A stretch of 64,000 bases of DNA from Ctenosaura bakeri (taxonomy: Eukaryota; Chordata; Lepidosauria; Squamata; Iguanidae): the NCBI GenBank assembly GCA_948474755.1, contig CAOLHI010001435.1, forward strand, positions 124,001 to 188,000. The letters are read 5' to 3'. Shown in pieces: positions 34,641 to 45,522 of this stretch; within the stretch, counting starts at the first letter, position 1, and each line of letters opens with the position of its first letter. The notes beneath the pieces were generated by a model. That model was given only the letters and a program-made list of their open reading frames with translations, ran no database searches and was not told the origin of the DNA. Both the position numbers and the translations under genes were made by a program.

Positions 34641-36082
34641 ACTGGCTACTGTCATATATAGGACACTGCAGTAAACTAAATTTTATAGCAATTTCATTAA
34701 ACCAAATTTATTACCACAACTCAACTTTAAAGAACTTATCATAAGCAAGCAAATATAACATGGTAGACCCACTGAATCAAGAGAACTTTCATAAATTCTG
34801 ATACACCAAATTCTCATTGCTAGTAGGTCAACTGTATTTGGGACTAACAGCTAGATTTAGACCATATTCTTATGAAGCCTGAAACAGCAATTTTATGGCA
34901 AAAAAGCAGTAAAACTGCATGGAGCATCAGAACTACAACACACTGAGACATATTATGGTTTGTTGAGGATCCCTGGACCTATGGGAATTGGGCAAATTTT
35001 ACTTTTATTCTATATTTATTACATTTTTAATTTTATTTTTTACAATGACTGTGAACACACTCTAGCTCAAGTTCTCTATGTCTTGCACTGATGGTTTGCA
35101 AGATGCACACAGTTAAAATCTGTAAAAAAATTCCTGCTTCAACATTTCGGTCTATTTCCTGCTTCAACACTTCAGTCTTTTAAAAGACTCTGGAAAAATA
35201 TTTCATTATACTGTGCATCCAATGCAGTATAAATCCAATGAATACTATTCTGATCCCTGAAAAAGTCTTAGGTTTAATGGGGCATCAAGAAATGGATCTA
35301 ATAACTTTTATCACCATTACTCATTCCTGTGGGATGTAATGTTTCATTTCTGGTATCTACCCACTCATTGATCCATGAAACACATTTAACAAAAATATGA
35401 ATAATGATTTATGCATACACTTAACACCAGTACATACAGAAAATTAAACTTCTGAAAAGAGAAGAATAATTTTGCTTGCATCAGTGTTGCAATGGGTCTG
35501 ATAGGAGGAATGTCTTTTTAAAAAGGAGCTAGGGAAATAGCAAAGTTTTGGGGAAAGGAGCAAGATTCTCAAAGGGCCCCCATTTCTTTTAACATGGCTA
35601 GAATGTTCTCTTTCTTATTATTTTTAAAAACACAGTTACATTTAGAAAAGAGATAATAATTTAATGTTAAGATTCTACATTGATGTAAAAATAGATATAA
35701 AATCCAAAATGCCTTGAGATAAAAAAATGGAATACAGATAAGCCTCTATGAGATTAGCTATTCATCATTCCCACTCATTCAGTATGTGCTGATAACTCAC
35801 TTGGGGCTTGCGCTCAGTATATGAAGATGAATACTCAAGAATAATGCCAGTGGCCTTCTAGTTATGTAGAGATTTTATGATCCACAAGGGAGATTTTCCA
35901 AAACTACCTGTTCTGCTACTATAAATCTCAAAGAATGTAATTATCAGGTCAAGACAGAGATTCCAATTCAATATAAGGCTAGTACAGTGGGATATTCTTT
36001 TTCTTCCAAACCCCCTTCAACGTTCTGTACCAACCCAAAACATGCTCTTGTTCATTTCCTTCTGAATCAGCTCTAGAAGGAA

Positions 36083-36114
36083 AGAGAGAGAGAGAGAGAG
36101 TGTGTGTGTGTGTG
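36083..36114. repeat. Compound (GA)n(GT)n microsatellite
   Basis: Nine GA units pass directly into seven TG units. Confidence 0.95.
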
Positions 36115-36477
36115 GAATGGAGGCAGAGAAGATGCTCTCCTCCCAATTTTACCAGTTGAAACAGTTCCATCGCCAGAATAATGCCACTGTATCCTGGTCA
36201 TTGATTGGTTAATTGAATGACTGTGTTTTCCATATTGTGTCTAACCACTGGGGCAGCTGAGGGGATATATAATGGATAAAAAGCATTTTAGATAAGAATA
36301 TAAACACAACAATTTAGTGCAACTAAAATATTAAATTATTAAACTGTTTCATCCTCACATTGGAAGACAAATAATGTCTACAGTTTCTCCCTATTGCAAG
36401 AAGGAACTAATATTTATATGCAGTTTTTACATCCCTTTAATGTTTTGGAAAACAATTCTGTGTAGAGATACACATTA

Positions 36478-36720
36478 GTTGGGGGGGGGGTTTGCAGGAA
36501 AAATGTGGTCTGTGTGTATGCAAAAAAAGCTGATTCCAGAAATATATAGGGCTCTTGTGAAAAAAACAAAACTTGGTTTTGGCACAAAAAAACCAATGAC
36601 TTTTAAAAATAGCAAATAGAAATTATCTATCTCTGTAGACAGTGGCCTATGAAAGACCCCACATTTTTGTAGTAAACAAAACAAAACAAAACAAAAACAA
36701 AAAAGGAAACAAAAAACCCC
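36478..36720. repeat. A/T-rich repeat, fourth copy
   Basis: It begins with a run of ten or more G, then TTTGCAGGAAAAATGTGG, TATGCAAAAAAAGCTG and (CAAAA)n near 36670-36700. Confidence 0.45.
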
Positions 36721-37289
36721 AAACCTAAAACCCTCTACCTGCATGTAATTATGAAGTGAAAACTGGACAAAATTCTTGATTCGTTTTATTTTTTTCCTGA
36801 ATTTTCAGGTTAGGGAATCAACAATGTGAATATTCTTTTCATTCCCAGTATGTGTTTCTCTTCCTAGTGTCCAACTACTGCAGCTGGGCACTAATTACAA
36901 TTAGTGTTACATGCCACTGTATTACACTTCTGCTATTCTTTTGATGCAGATGTAAAATTACAGTCAAAAACACAATAGATGGGAAATGCCCATCACCTGG
37001 CTAAAAGGATGAATTATAAAACAGGTTTAAGCTAACCATCAGAACAATTAATTATGGCCACAGAACTAAGCTGGGTGAGAGCCAATAAACTGAATCATAG
37101 TCCACAGAAGATGTAGGAATTTAGAAGGACGTTTCTGCCCAAGGGAATGCTGTTCATCTTATGTTAGACAAGGATGTCTTCCCCTAGAAGCAACAACAGC
37201 TTGGTGTCATCTTTGTTCTTGAAAGTGGAAGCTGTTCTGTGAAGTAAAACTTCTACCAGCTTTCACTGAATCTGATCTGGAGAGCGACA

Positions 37290-37860
37290 ACCTGGCCCCA
37301 GTCTGCTCTGGTGGACACTATGCTAGGCTACTGTAATGCGGCTCTGCCTTTCAACACTGAAAATGACCACTGGTGAAGTATGGGAAGTAGGATTTGCTGA
37401 TGCTATTGTATTATACTTGCATTACTTCCAATTGCACTGGCACTCAATGGGCTTCCAGACTGAATTGCTAGTTTCAGTTCTTCATAGCTTAAAACAAAGG
37501 CCCAGTCTGTCTCTGTACCTTTGCAAGCAGTATTATTTTCAGCAGATTCTCAGAGATATCTGAGGTGAGGTGACTGGCTATCAAAGCAAGGAGATGAAGG
37601 CCAGATTGTCACTACGCAAGTAGGATTCAATCTGTACTAATACCTCAGAGACACCTCAGACCTTTTAATACCTATGTCATCTTTTTGGTGGGATGCAATG
37701 AACATTTTATTTTCTAAGTTTTGTATATCCATTCTGAACTGTTTTGTGTTGCTGTGGCCTTTTAGTTTATTATGCTTTGTTTATATTATATTACAATCAT
37801 TGTATCCTTTCCTGTGAATCACACTGGGAATATGATTTAAGGATGGTATAAAAACAACCT
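37290..37860 (+). mobile_element. LINE remnant (CR1/L2/L3-type), 3' part
   Basis: GGCTACTGTAATGCGGCTCT corresponds to the conserved YCNAL-type motif near the C terminus of CR1/L2 reverse transcriptases. It is followed by a decayed frame and by a tail, GTGAATCACACTGGGAATAT and GGTATAAAAAC, typical of these LINEs. It is heavily mutated. Confidence 0.6.
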
Positions 37861-38081
37861 TCTGTGTCAGAAGTATCATGTCTCAGACTGGACATAGCTC
37901 TTGTAGACTGGAGTTAATTTATGTGAATATTATTCAAGTTGCCACTGAAAAATATCATTGGTAAGTGATTTCTTGATAGAAATAACATGAATATAAATTC
38001 AGCCCCTCCATCTAACTAGATACACATACTAGAAATATTAAACATTAATTGTGCTCAACATTTAAGATTTAGCAAACATAC

Positions 38082-38154
38082 CTGCATTTAATAAAGGTAA
38101 ACTGTCTTTACTACTGATGTTTTCTGGAGATGTACACTCATGAACCAAGGTACA
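38082..38154 (-). CDS. INPP4B: INPP4B internal exon, linker (73 bp, phase 0-1)
   Basis: The minus strand reads CTLVHECTSPENISSKDSLP then LLNA, corresponding to human INPP4B CALVCECTAPESVSGKDNLP around residues 206-229. The acceptor is TTTTTTAG and the donor is GTATGT. The exon ends one base into a codon; the next exon at 32822 supplies TG to make Val. The segment links the C2 domain to the conserved middle region. It is shorter and less conserved than its neighbours, as expected for a flexible linker. Confidence 0.93.
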
Positions 38155-38488
38155 CTAAAAAACAAAGGTTAAAACATGTTTAATATAAAAAAAGATTATA
38201 CCATTTAAAGTTTAACACAGTCATAAATAGTCTTCCACATTAAGTATACTTTTTGTATACAATTTTGTTCCCCCTAATACCTTTAATATATTGCATGTTA
38301 ATTTCCTAAGTAACTTCTCACAGATGAAGAATTCAGACAGAAAGGGACTACTTATGTTAAATTATTAACATAATTTGCATTTATTTACAAGCCTTTTCAG
38401 AACAATCCCTAAACTGTCTATCAGCCATCTGAAAGAGACATGATTGTTTTGTTTAATTCCATGCTATAGGAAGAGTTGCCAAAAAAAA

Positions 38489-38503
38489 TCTTCTTCTTCT
38501 TCT

Positions 38504-38535
<32 letters not shown>

Positions 38536-38539
38536 TTCA
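38489..38539. repeat. (TTC)n microsatellite
   Basis: About ten TTC units followed by interrupted CTCCTCTTCC-type units. Confidence 0.95.
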
Positions 38540-39149
38540 TCTGAAAAGTTACATCCTGATTTTTCCTCACTGAAGTAAGCGTATTTTGAGAAGTTCCTGA
38601 CAAGATAAATGACTGATGGGCCTCAAGTTGTGATCTCCCAAATTATGGTACATTGTCCAAATGTTAATCTACTTATAGCTGTTTAAATCTGTAGTATTTT
38701 TACCCATGTAGAGGCTGGCATGCCAAGCCAGGAGCATCAAGAACACTGCAACAAAGTATGTAAGATAATGGTCCACAAGTTTCTTCCTACAGAATCAGTC
38801 ATGGAACTGCCACTTAAATCAGGTAGAATCAGATTATCTGCCTCCTAGGACTGGGATGTAGTTCCATTTCAGGATTTCTTTTTAGCTTTCTACCAGACCA
38901 AATTATTTCGATATATCCTTTCCTAGTGTCTTCTTTTTCCAAAATACTCTTTTCAAAATGGATTGTGCCCTTAGAAGCAATCCGTTTCTTCTTGCCCAAG
39001 TTCTTGCAAAGGTTTGCTTTGCTGAAATTCTTGTTTATCACTGTTGCCTTTATTGTTTATCAGACATTTCTTAAAGTGAGCATCAGGAAAAAGGGAAGAC
39101 AGGATAACAAGAATCCTCTGCTTATCTGATGGGTTAGAAACCAGAGCAC

Positions 39150-39428
39150 TGTCAAAAAGTGGAGTTGGTTGAAAAGTGGAACTAGTCTTTCATCAATCCT
39201 TCTCCCCTTGCCTTCTTCCTGTAGGGAATATGAAGGAATTAGGGAGGTTCTCCAAGCCAAATGAGCATTTATAATTCCTTCATGTTCCCTACGGGAAGTA
39301 GGCAAGAGCAGAAGAATTAACAAAAGAGAAGACCTTGCTTTGAAAGAATGGTACGTGTCTATAATTTACAATGGTTGAAAGAGTGAAACATCGAAAAATG
39401 AGTCATCAAAAAGTGAGGGACACCTGCT
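39150..39428. mobile_element. Possible MITE with 32-bp inverted repeat
   Basis: Bases 39210-39241 and 39272-39303 are reverse complements with about 28 of 32 matching, separated by 30 bases. The outer parts (CAAAAAGTGGAGTTGG and CATCAAAAAGTGAGGG) look like Tigger-type ends but do not pair cleanly. The limits are approximate. Confidence 0.45.
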
Positions 39429-40714
39429 ATGATCTGTGTGAGATTATTTTAGGAAAGGAAGCTAATAAATTAAATCTTTTTTAGAAAAAGCACTGTATAG
39501 AGATGGAGAATATGCTGGATTTAAATGAAAAATCTGCAGGTAGTTTTTTTAAAAGCACTTACACTGTAAGCACCTTACACTTCAGTATGTATTGTACTTT
39601 GGATTTAAATGAAACACATCACGTGTGTCTTGCAGGCTGAGAGGTCCTAGGAGCTATAGTCCCAAAACCAACTTTTTGGAACTCTGAAGGTGCTGCATTT
39701 GGCACACAACCTTTATGTTTATACAGACCCACATCCAATATTTTGCAGGGAGAAGTAGCTAAACCTAAATAATTATTTCTAAGGTTTAACCAAATTTTTA
39801 TGGTTTAGATTTCTCTGTCAAAATCTATATAAATCTTAGGCAACTCATTTCAAAGTAAAGAAATTATTAATTACAAAACAAAAAACCTACACTTTCTTTT
39901 TTTCTGCCCATGTCCTGGGTACAAAACAGTCTTGTCAATATTGAAACAGAACAGATTGTTTCAACTCATCCTCTGTATTTTCTCACAAACTAATATATGA
40001 AAGCACACTGAAAAAGCCTACTTATCCTTTACCATCATATTTTGGTCTTTATATCCAACGTCTTCCCTTTCTTGCTTATACACAGGCCTAACCAATTGCT
40101 AATCTCAACTAAAGGAGATCTACTGAATCAAAGCGATTTATATCTGTCTTGACTTCAGCAATTGATTCAATTGAGCTCTAGTTGGGACTTGCAATTGGAT
40201 TTAGACCATACAATTTTAGCTAAACTTTCCTCCACTTGTAGTACATATATTAAAAAAAGAGCTCTGACTTAAATTTTACAATATACACAGCAAAACTAAC
40301 AGAATGTTCATGTTAAAATTTATTAATAAATAATGTCATCTGAACATGCAGCTGCTAATCCATAGCCATTCCTTGCAAAGGGTGATATTTAAAACACACT
40401 TTTTGTACTTGGGTAGTAGGAAGCAAGGCAGCACCACAACTCATACTTTTCTAAGCTCATTATATTCAACTGGTTTTAAAAATCAGTGTCTTAATCCTTA
40501 AAAAAAAGGAAGAAAACTTCACAACAAAACTCCATTCGAATGACTTTATTTTTCAGTTTAGAGAGTTGAATACTCATATTATACTTTGTTCTACAGAAGA
40601 CACCTTTTTTATTTTAAAACCCAACTTTTAAGTCTGCTATGATTAATGCAATACATATGCAGCTGGCATATTTGATCTTTTTAATTTAATTTATACACTG
40701 GGCTGGTTTCCTAC

Positions 40715-40826
40715 CTTTTGTCCCTTCACATCTGTTGTGATGTGATCTGCCTCCCCGTCCTCTGTCTCCCCCATCTTCACAAAGCTGACTTCTATGGTGC
40801 CAAATGTCTTTCCACCATCCAAACTC
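40715..40826 (-). CDS. INPP4B: INPP4B internal exon, post-C2 region (112 bp, phase 2-0)
   Basis: After completing the split Arg codon, the exon reads [20 protein letters not shown] and then [17 protein letters not shown]. This matches human INPP4B at about residues 169-205 ([25 protein letters not shown]). The acidic [11 protein letters not shown] block separates INPP4B from INPP4A, so this is the best single exon for identifying the gene. The acceptor is TTTCCAG and the donor is GTAGGA. Small differences from human (V to F, V to T) are conservative, with no stop or frameshift. Confidence 0.97.
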
Positions 40827-41139
40827 CTGGAAAAAAGAATGCAAAGGGGGTAGAAGAGGGAAGGGAGGCTTATTTTCTGTTTGTATGGCAGTATCATCAG
40901 TTATTTCTTTCAGTCTGAAAATGTGTACAGAACATACTGCTTATTTGTAACTGCCACCTTAAACAACGCAGCTGTCTTCTACATATTCTGAATCTCTGCA
41001 AAATTTCTAAATTATGGTACACTGAATCAAAATCCACTTTTATAATCTGTAGTTCTGTAACACACTTTTGATGATCTGGCTCCTAAAATAATTTTGGAAA
41101 AGAAAGGAAGGAAGACAGTCTGTTCAAGTCAGCCTTCCT

Positions 41140-41300
41140 GTACCCTAAGATGTGATGGCAAGAGCCTCCTCTTTGTTTGAACTATAGTTGGGACATGAGG
41201 GGGGAAATGGCCTTCTCAGTGGTTGCACCTAAATTGTGTGTTTGTTTTTTAATTTTGGTTGACACCTTTGTGATCCTCTGTAATGTTCAGGCCAGTCATT
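41140..41300 (+). mobile_element. LINE remnant (L2/CR1-type)
   Basis: GGGAAATGGCCTTCTCAGTG and GTTGCACCTAAATTGTG match the same region of L2/CR1-type LINEs; the rest is decayed. Confidence 0.4.
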
Positions 41301-41334
41301 TATTTTAAGAGTTAATGTCGTATCTGTCAAGCCT

Positions 41335-41960
41335 GTCTATTTCTAATTTTATTTTTATTAAAATTATAAAAAACAATGTTTACAAATAATCATTCTTTCT
41401 TTTTATAAATATATAAGAAACAGAAAGCAAAGAATTATATACAATCAAAATTATATACCTATATACCTATAAATTTATATACCTATCCAACATCTAATTC
41501 TATTTCTATTTCTTCTTCTTCTATTGATCTTCTATCTTAATCTACAGAAATAGATAGCTCTATATCTTTTATGTATCTAAATAAATTTCAATTTTACTTT
41601 GTCTTATGAATTTTATGAGCATCCTTCTATATAAAAATATATATACAAATATATAGTTTCAACTGCCTTTTTTCTTTCTTCTAGTTTTCACGCATTTATT
41701 TTTCCAAGCTTCTACTGATCATTTCCCTTTGTATATGACTTGTCATATAATTTTGAAAATAAATTTTTCAATTCCCTTTCCCCATATCTTTACTTATTTT
41801 CATTCTTTTCATGTTTCTTTCTGAATCTCTCATTTTCGTTGTATGTATTCTTTAATTGGTTTCAATTCTTCCCTATTTTTCACCCTTAAGTGCCATTGCC
41901 AAATCATCCATCATTATAATTTCTGATTTTTTGTAATTTTTTTGTAACTTGGTTGTGGGT
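41335..41960. other. AT-rich region, possible L1 3' end on minus strand
   Basis: This 620-bp stretch is strongly biased to A and T, starts with ATTTTTATTAAAATTATAAA and continues in short TATA-type runs and CTTCTT tracts. It has no open frame. It might be a L1 3' untranslated part in inverse orientation or simple AT-rich sequence. Confidence 0.35.
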
Positions 41961-42253
41961 TGAGTTTTGGGGGGTGGTTAACCAGAAGGCTGGGATATAG
42001 GTTTATATATAAAATAAAACAGATTCAGTACAATCACAAATGCTAGGAGTGGTTCCTACTACCAAGAAGCACAACAGTAGACCAGCCACAGTCATCCCAC
42101 AATAGCTTCATTCTGAGCTGGAGCACATCCTTCACACAGTTTTGCTCATGGTTTTCCCATTGCTAATGGGGTACATGAGGATATTGTCATAATGGATGTA
42201 AATCTTCTTCTATTTTACACTTAAATTTGTGGAGGAATCATTTCCTTATTTTA

Positions 42254-42560
42254 CTCACCACTGCAGGAGAAAAAAAATGTTTATTTGCAATTTTCACCCA
42301 GAAGCATTTCACTTTCCTACAAAAAAGACTATTTCCTGATACAAACTTGATTTTTGCGCAAAAGTCTTTTTTTTAACAAAAACCAACAGTTTTTGCAGAA
42401 AAACCAACAGTTTTTGCAGAAAAACATAGGTTTTTTTTTGTTCACCACATTTCTGTGCACACATGCTTGTACACAAACTGACTTTCCAGAAAAAAGTGGG
42501 GTTTTCTCCAAAAATACTTTTGCGCAAAATACTCAGTCTTCACAAAATACTCAGTTTCTG
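42254..42560. repeat. A/T-rich repeat with TTTTTGCAGAAAAA-type runs
   Basis: Short runs such as TTTTTGCAGAAAAACCAACA recur; the 21-bp unit AAAACCAACAGTTTTTGCAG with one more base is tandem about twice at 42378-42420. Similar sequence occurs at 18510-18720, 36478-36720 and 42795-43005. It is not a family I can name. Confidence 0.6.
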
Positions 42561-42794
42561 CCTGTACACACAAATCTCAACCATGGGGAGAAACACTGTA
42601 AATACCGTACTTTTCCCTGCCCAAAAAATGAAATAAAACAAAATAAAAATTAAATTAAAAAAAATCCAGAAGCACATAGCACTCTTTTTGTGGTGTTACT
42701 GAGGATTGGAAAATTTTTTTACTATTGTTTATTTTCTGGCCTCAAAATTATTTTCCTAGTTCTTGGGAAATATAGTTAGAAAAATAACACATAC

Positions 42795-43005
42795 ATGAGA
42801 ATGTCAGTTTTTCTCTTATTTACACATCCCAAATTGTTTGGGGAAATAACTTTGGGCAGAAGTACATGTGAGGGTTTTTTGTTTTTGTTTTTTTTTTTTG
42901 GACAAAAAAAGTTTTTAAGCAGAAATTGCTTTTTCCCCAAAAAACATGTTTCCAGAGATATAACTTTCTTTAAAAAAAAAAAAACACAATAAAAAATGGC
43001 TACTT
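42795..43005. repeat. A/T-rich repeat, third copy
   Basis: TTTTTTGGACAAAAAAAGTT, TTTAAGCAGAAATTGC and CCCCAAAAAACATG follow the same style. Homopolymer runs of T and A dominate it. Confidence 0.45.
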
Positions 43006-43359
43006 TACACACTAAGCAACCCCTGTTACTTCCACAGCATCGTTATTTTCCTGTGGAAGCTGAGTGTTGTTACTGTGCCAGCATCGTTCCACAGCCTTGT
43101 AGTGCGGAAAACTGGCACTGATGGTAGCCTAATAATAATTGGCACAAACAATTATCTGGCTTCCAAAGAAAGGTCACTGAAGGAGCATGATAATTGGCAT
43201 CTTAAGGAGAGAGACTAGGAAAAGTATTTCCTAAATAAGTTAGACACTTGTGGATATTGCCAGGGCATAGGAAAACCAGAGGTTGGGCACATCACTATGT
43301 ACATGTAGTTTTATCAGAAATTCGTATCATCCTATATAAGCCTGCCCAAGCTTTAAGCT

Positions 43360-43500
43360 CTGCAATGGAGGGCTTTGTCTCAGTCCCACCACACCACAAG
43401 CACATTGGGTGAGGATGCAGAAAAGAACTTTCCTGGTGGCTGCATGAAAGTTGTGTAACTCCCTTCTTTAAGAGGTCTGGTTGGCCCCCTCTCTGCTGTT
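43360..43500 (+). mobile_element. LINE remnant (L2/CR1-type)
   Basis: GTGTAACTCCCTTCTTTAAG and TTGGCCCCCTCTCTGCTGTT are the usual nucleotide-level remains of the C-terminal region of L2/CR1-type LINEs. Confidence 0.5.
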
Positions 43501-44284
43501 TATGGTGGTGGGACTAAGAAATGGACCAGTTGCCAGTGCAGCTGTTCCAATGGTGGCTACATGTTCTCTGTAACCAGCCCCAGCCACCCATCAAGGTGCA
43601 GCATTTTGGACCTGCTAAATTTTCTAAACATTTTCCAAAGGCAGCTCCACGTACGATGAATATTTGTAATCTAAATGAGATATAATCAAGGCACATGTCA
43701 CTATAGCCAGATCCAATATCTGTATGAATGGATGCAGCTGGCACACTGGTTTTAACTGTGCAGTTAAACTGAAATCACTCTTGAATCTTTGAACTTAACT
43801 AAATTCCAGTGTATCTCTACACCCCACACCCCAGCTTGCCTGCTTGCTTTCTGCAGAGAGGTAGTTAAAATACCCCAGGAATTGCTCCCGATGCAGAAAT
43901 TTCTTAACATTCTATTGGACTATTTGTTTTCAGAAGTTATAAACATAATCATGCATTTACAAAAAAAATCTGCCAATACAGATTTAAACAAAACAAACTG
44001 GTGTTGTTTTAAACTGGCAGAGACAACATGCAGTTATCGTCTATAGAATCATTTTCTGCCGTGCAAATCTCTTTTCTCAAAAAAATGATTTTCAAAATTC
44101 ATACTGAGCAATTACCTGAATTTGAAATCTTGCAAATATATCAAATCTGTCAGAATCTAGCTACACAAGTTTATATTTACACAACAGCCTTAAACACACA
44201 TTATTGATTTGTGTTAAGAACTAAAATTTCATATTCTGTTTAAAAAACAAACACTGTGTCCATCCCTAAAATCATTCCATCTGA

Positions 44285-44520
44285 CACAGTACGTGTGTGT
44301 GTATGCGTGTGTGTGCACTCCTGTCCACTTATGGCAACCCTGTGAATTCACAGAGTTTTCTTAGGCAATGAATACTCAAAGGTGGTTTTGCTTCTGAAAT
44401 ATAGCCTACAGCACCTGATATTCATTGGCAGTCTCCTATCCAAGTACTAATCAGAGCTGACTCTGCTTAGCTTCCAAGATCAGATGAGATCTGGTGTCTT
44501 TAGGGTATCTGGGCCCTTAG
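44285..44520 (-). mobile_element. 5S rRNA-derived SINE (5S-Sauria type), near complete
   Basis: The inverse strand starts near 44515 with a GGGCCCAGATACCCT block and continues GATCTCATCTGATCTTGGAA, GCTAAGCAGAGTCAGCTC, TTAGTACTTGGATAGGAGAC and GGTGCTGTAGGCTAT, which is the 5S rRNA order. Next come CATTGCCTAAGAAAACTC and a Bov-B-like tail GGGTTGCCATAAGTGG. GT microsatellites flank it. The RNA promoter boxes are mutated, so activity is unlikely. Confidence 0.82.
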
Positions 44521-44939
44521 ATGTGTGTGTGTGTGTGTGTCTATCTATCTCTATCGACCCTCAGCTAACTACAGTAAAGAAAAAAAATCTTTCAAAAACC
44601 AATAGGTGGGAGGTGGGAAGAATGCCCTTAAAATTTTGAGAAGACAGGGTAGTTTTCATTAGATGCCTAAGAGATAATAATAAAGATGCCCTTTGAACAT
44701 AATTCAACAAGGAACTCTATATATGAATGTCTGGTAGTCATATCTCTAAGCCAACAGGGGGATATGGTAGAAGAATCTCAGAAGATTTCAATAAACTGAC
44801 AGGTTCATATGTGGAAGGCAAGGCTGTCTTTCCCATATCAGGGATACAATACAGAATATTAAACCCAGGGAGAAGGTTATAGAAAGTTTGTTGCTTCTCT
44901 TTTTAGAACAGAAGAGTACAAATGTGACATACTTCTTGT

Positions 44940-45075
44940 TGTTGTGGGTCTTCAAGTAATTTCCAACTTTTGGAGACCCTAAGGCAAACCTATCACACAC
45001 TTTTCTGGTGGAAAGTGTGTAACACACCCAAGGTCACCCAGTGGGTTTCCATGGCCAAGCGGGGAATCTAGACCA
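44940..45075 (-). mobile_element. SINE of the same tail family, inverted, short form
   Basis: TTGTTGTGGGTCTTCAAGTA, CCAACTTTTGGAGACCCTAA and CCCAAGGTCACCCAGTGGGT. The middle region is deleted compared with the full family. Confidence 0.75.
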
Positions 45076-45330
45076 TAATTTCATTTCATGTCACTGTGAT
45101 GCATACTAGACATAAATAATTTCCTCCTCTCCATTAAAACATCTGTTAATACCTTGAAAGGTAAATCCACATCCCAAACTACAAGGTACCTTGCAAAATT
45201 ATCACACTGCATGGGTCACTATAGGGAAGAAAGGTTACAGCTCTGGAGTTCTTAAGTCTTTTACCTTAGTTCATTGGGGGGGGGCGGGAATTCCACTAGT
45301 GAATTTGAATAGGCAAGACATGAAGACAAT

Positions 45331-45522
45331 GGGCTTTTGCGCTACACTGTTACAGTGCTATTATTCTACTTTCCACATCCTGTGGAATTCTGGGGTTTGT
45401 AGTTTACTGAGGCCAAAGAGCTCTCTGGCTGAGAATTCTAAAAGCCCAGCTCTAAACTGCAAACCCCAGGATTCTATAGGATGTTGAAAGTGGAACTATA
45501 ACAGTGAAGTGTGGAAAGGCCC
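45331..45522. mobile_element. Foldback MITE, about 192 bp
   Basis: The arms GGGCTTTTGCGCTACACTGT and GAAGTGTGGAAAGGCCC pair. The interior is nearly the same as 17193-17396, with GGAATTCTGGGGTTTGTAGT and its inverse. Confidence 0.82.

Larger units (their letters stand above)
32823..38081 (-). other. INPP4B: INPP4B intron, 5,259 bp
   Basis: It contains a SINE (33300-33555), an old foldback-type fragment (34545-34640), a GA/GT microsatellite (36083-36114), an A/T-rich repeat with homopolymer runs (36478-36720) and a LINE remnant (37290-37860). I see nothing identifiable in 33560-34540, 34650-36080 and 36730-37280. Confidence 0.85.
38155..40714 (-). other. INPP4B: INPP4B intron, 2,560 bp
   Basis: It holds a TTC-rich microsatellite (38489-38539) and an element with a 32-bp inverted repeat (about 39150-39428). 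The remainder is AT-rich sequence in which I see nothing identifiable. Confidence 0.85.

Noticed and set aside
44285..44520. 5S rRNA gene
   Set aside because: The 5S-like part is mutated, truncated and joined to a SINE body and tail; it is a retroposed derivative.
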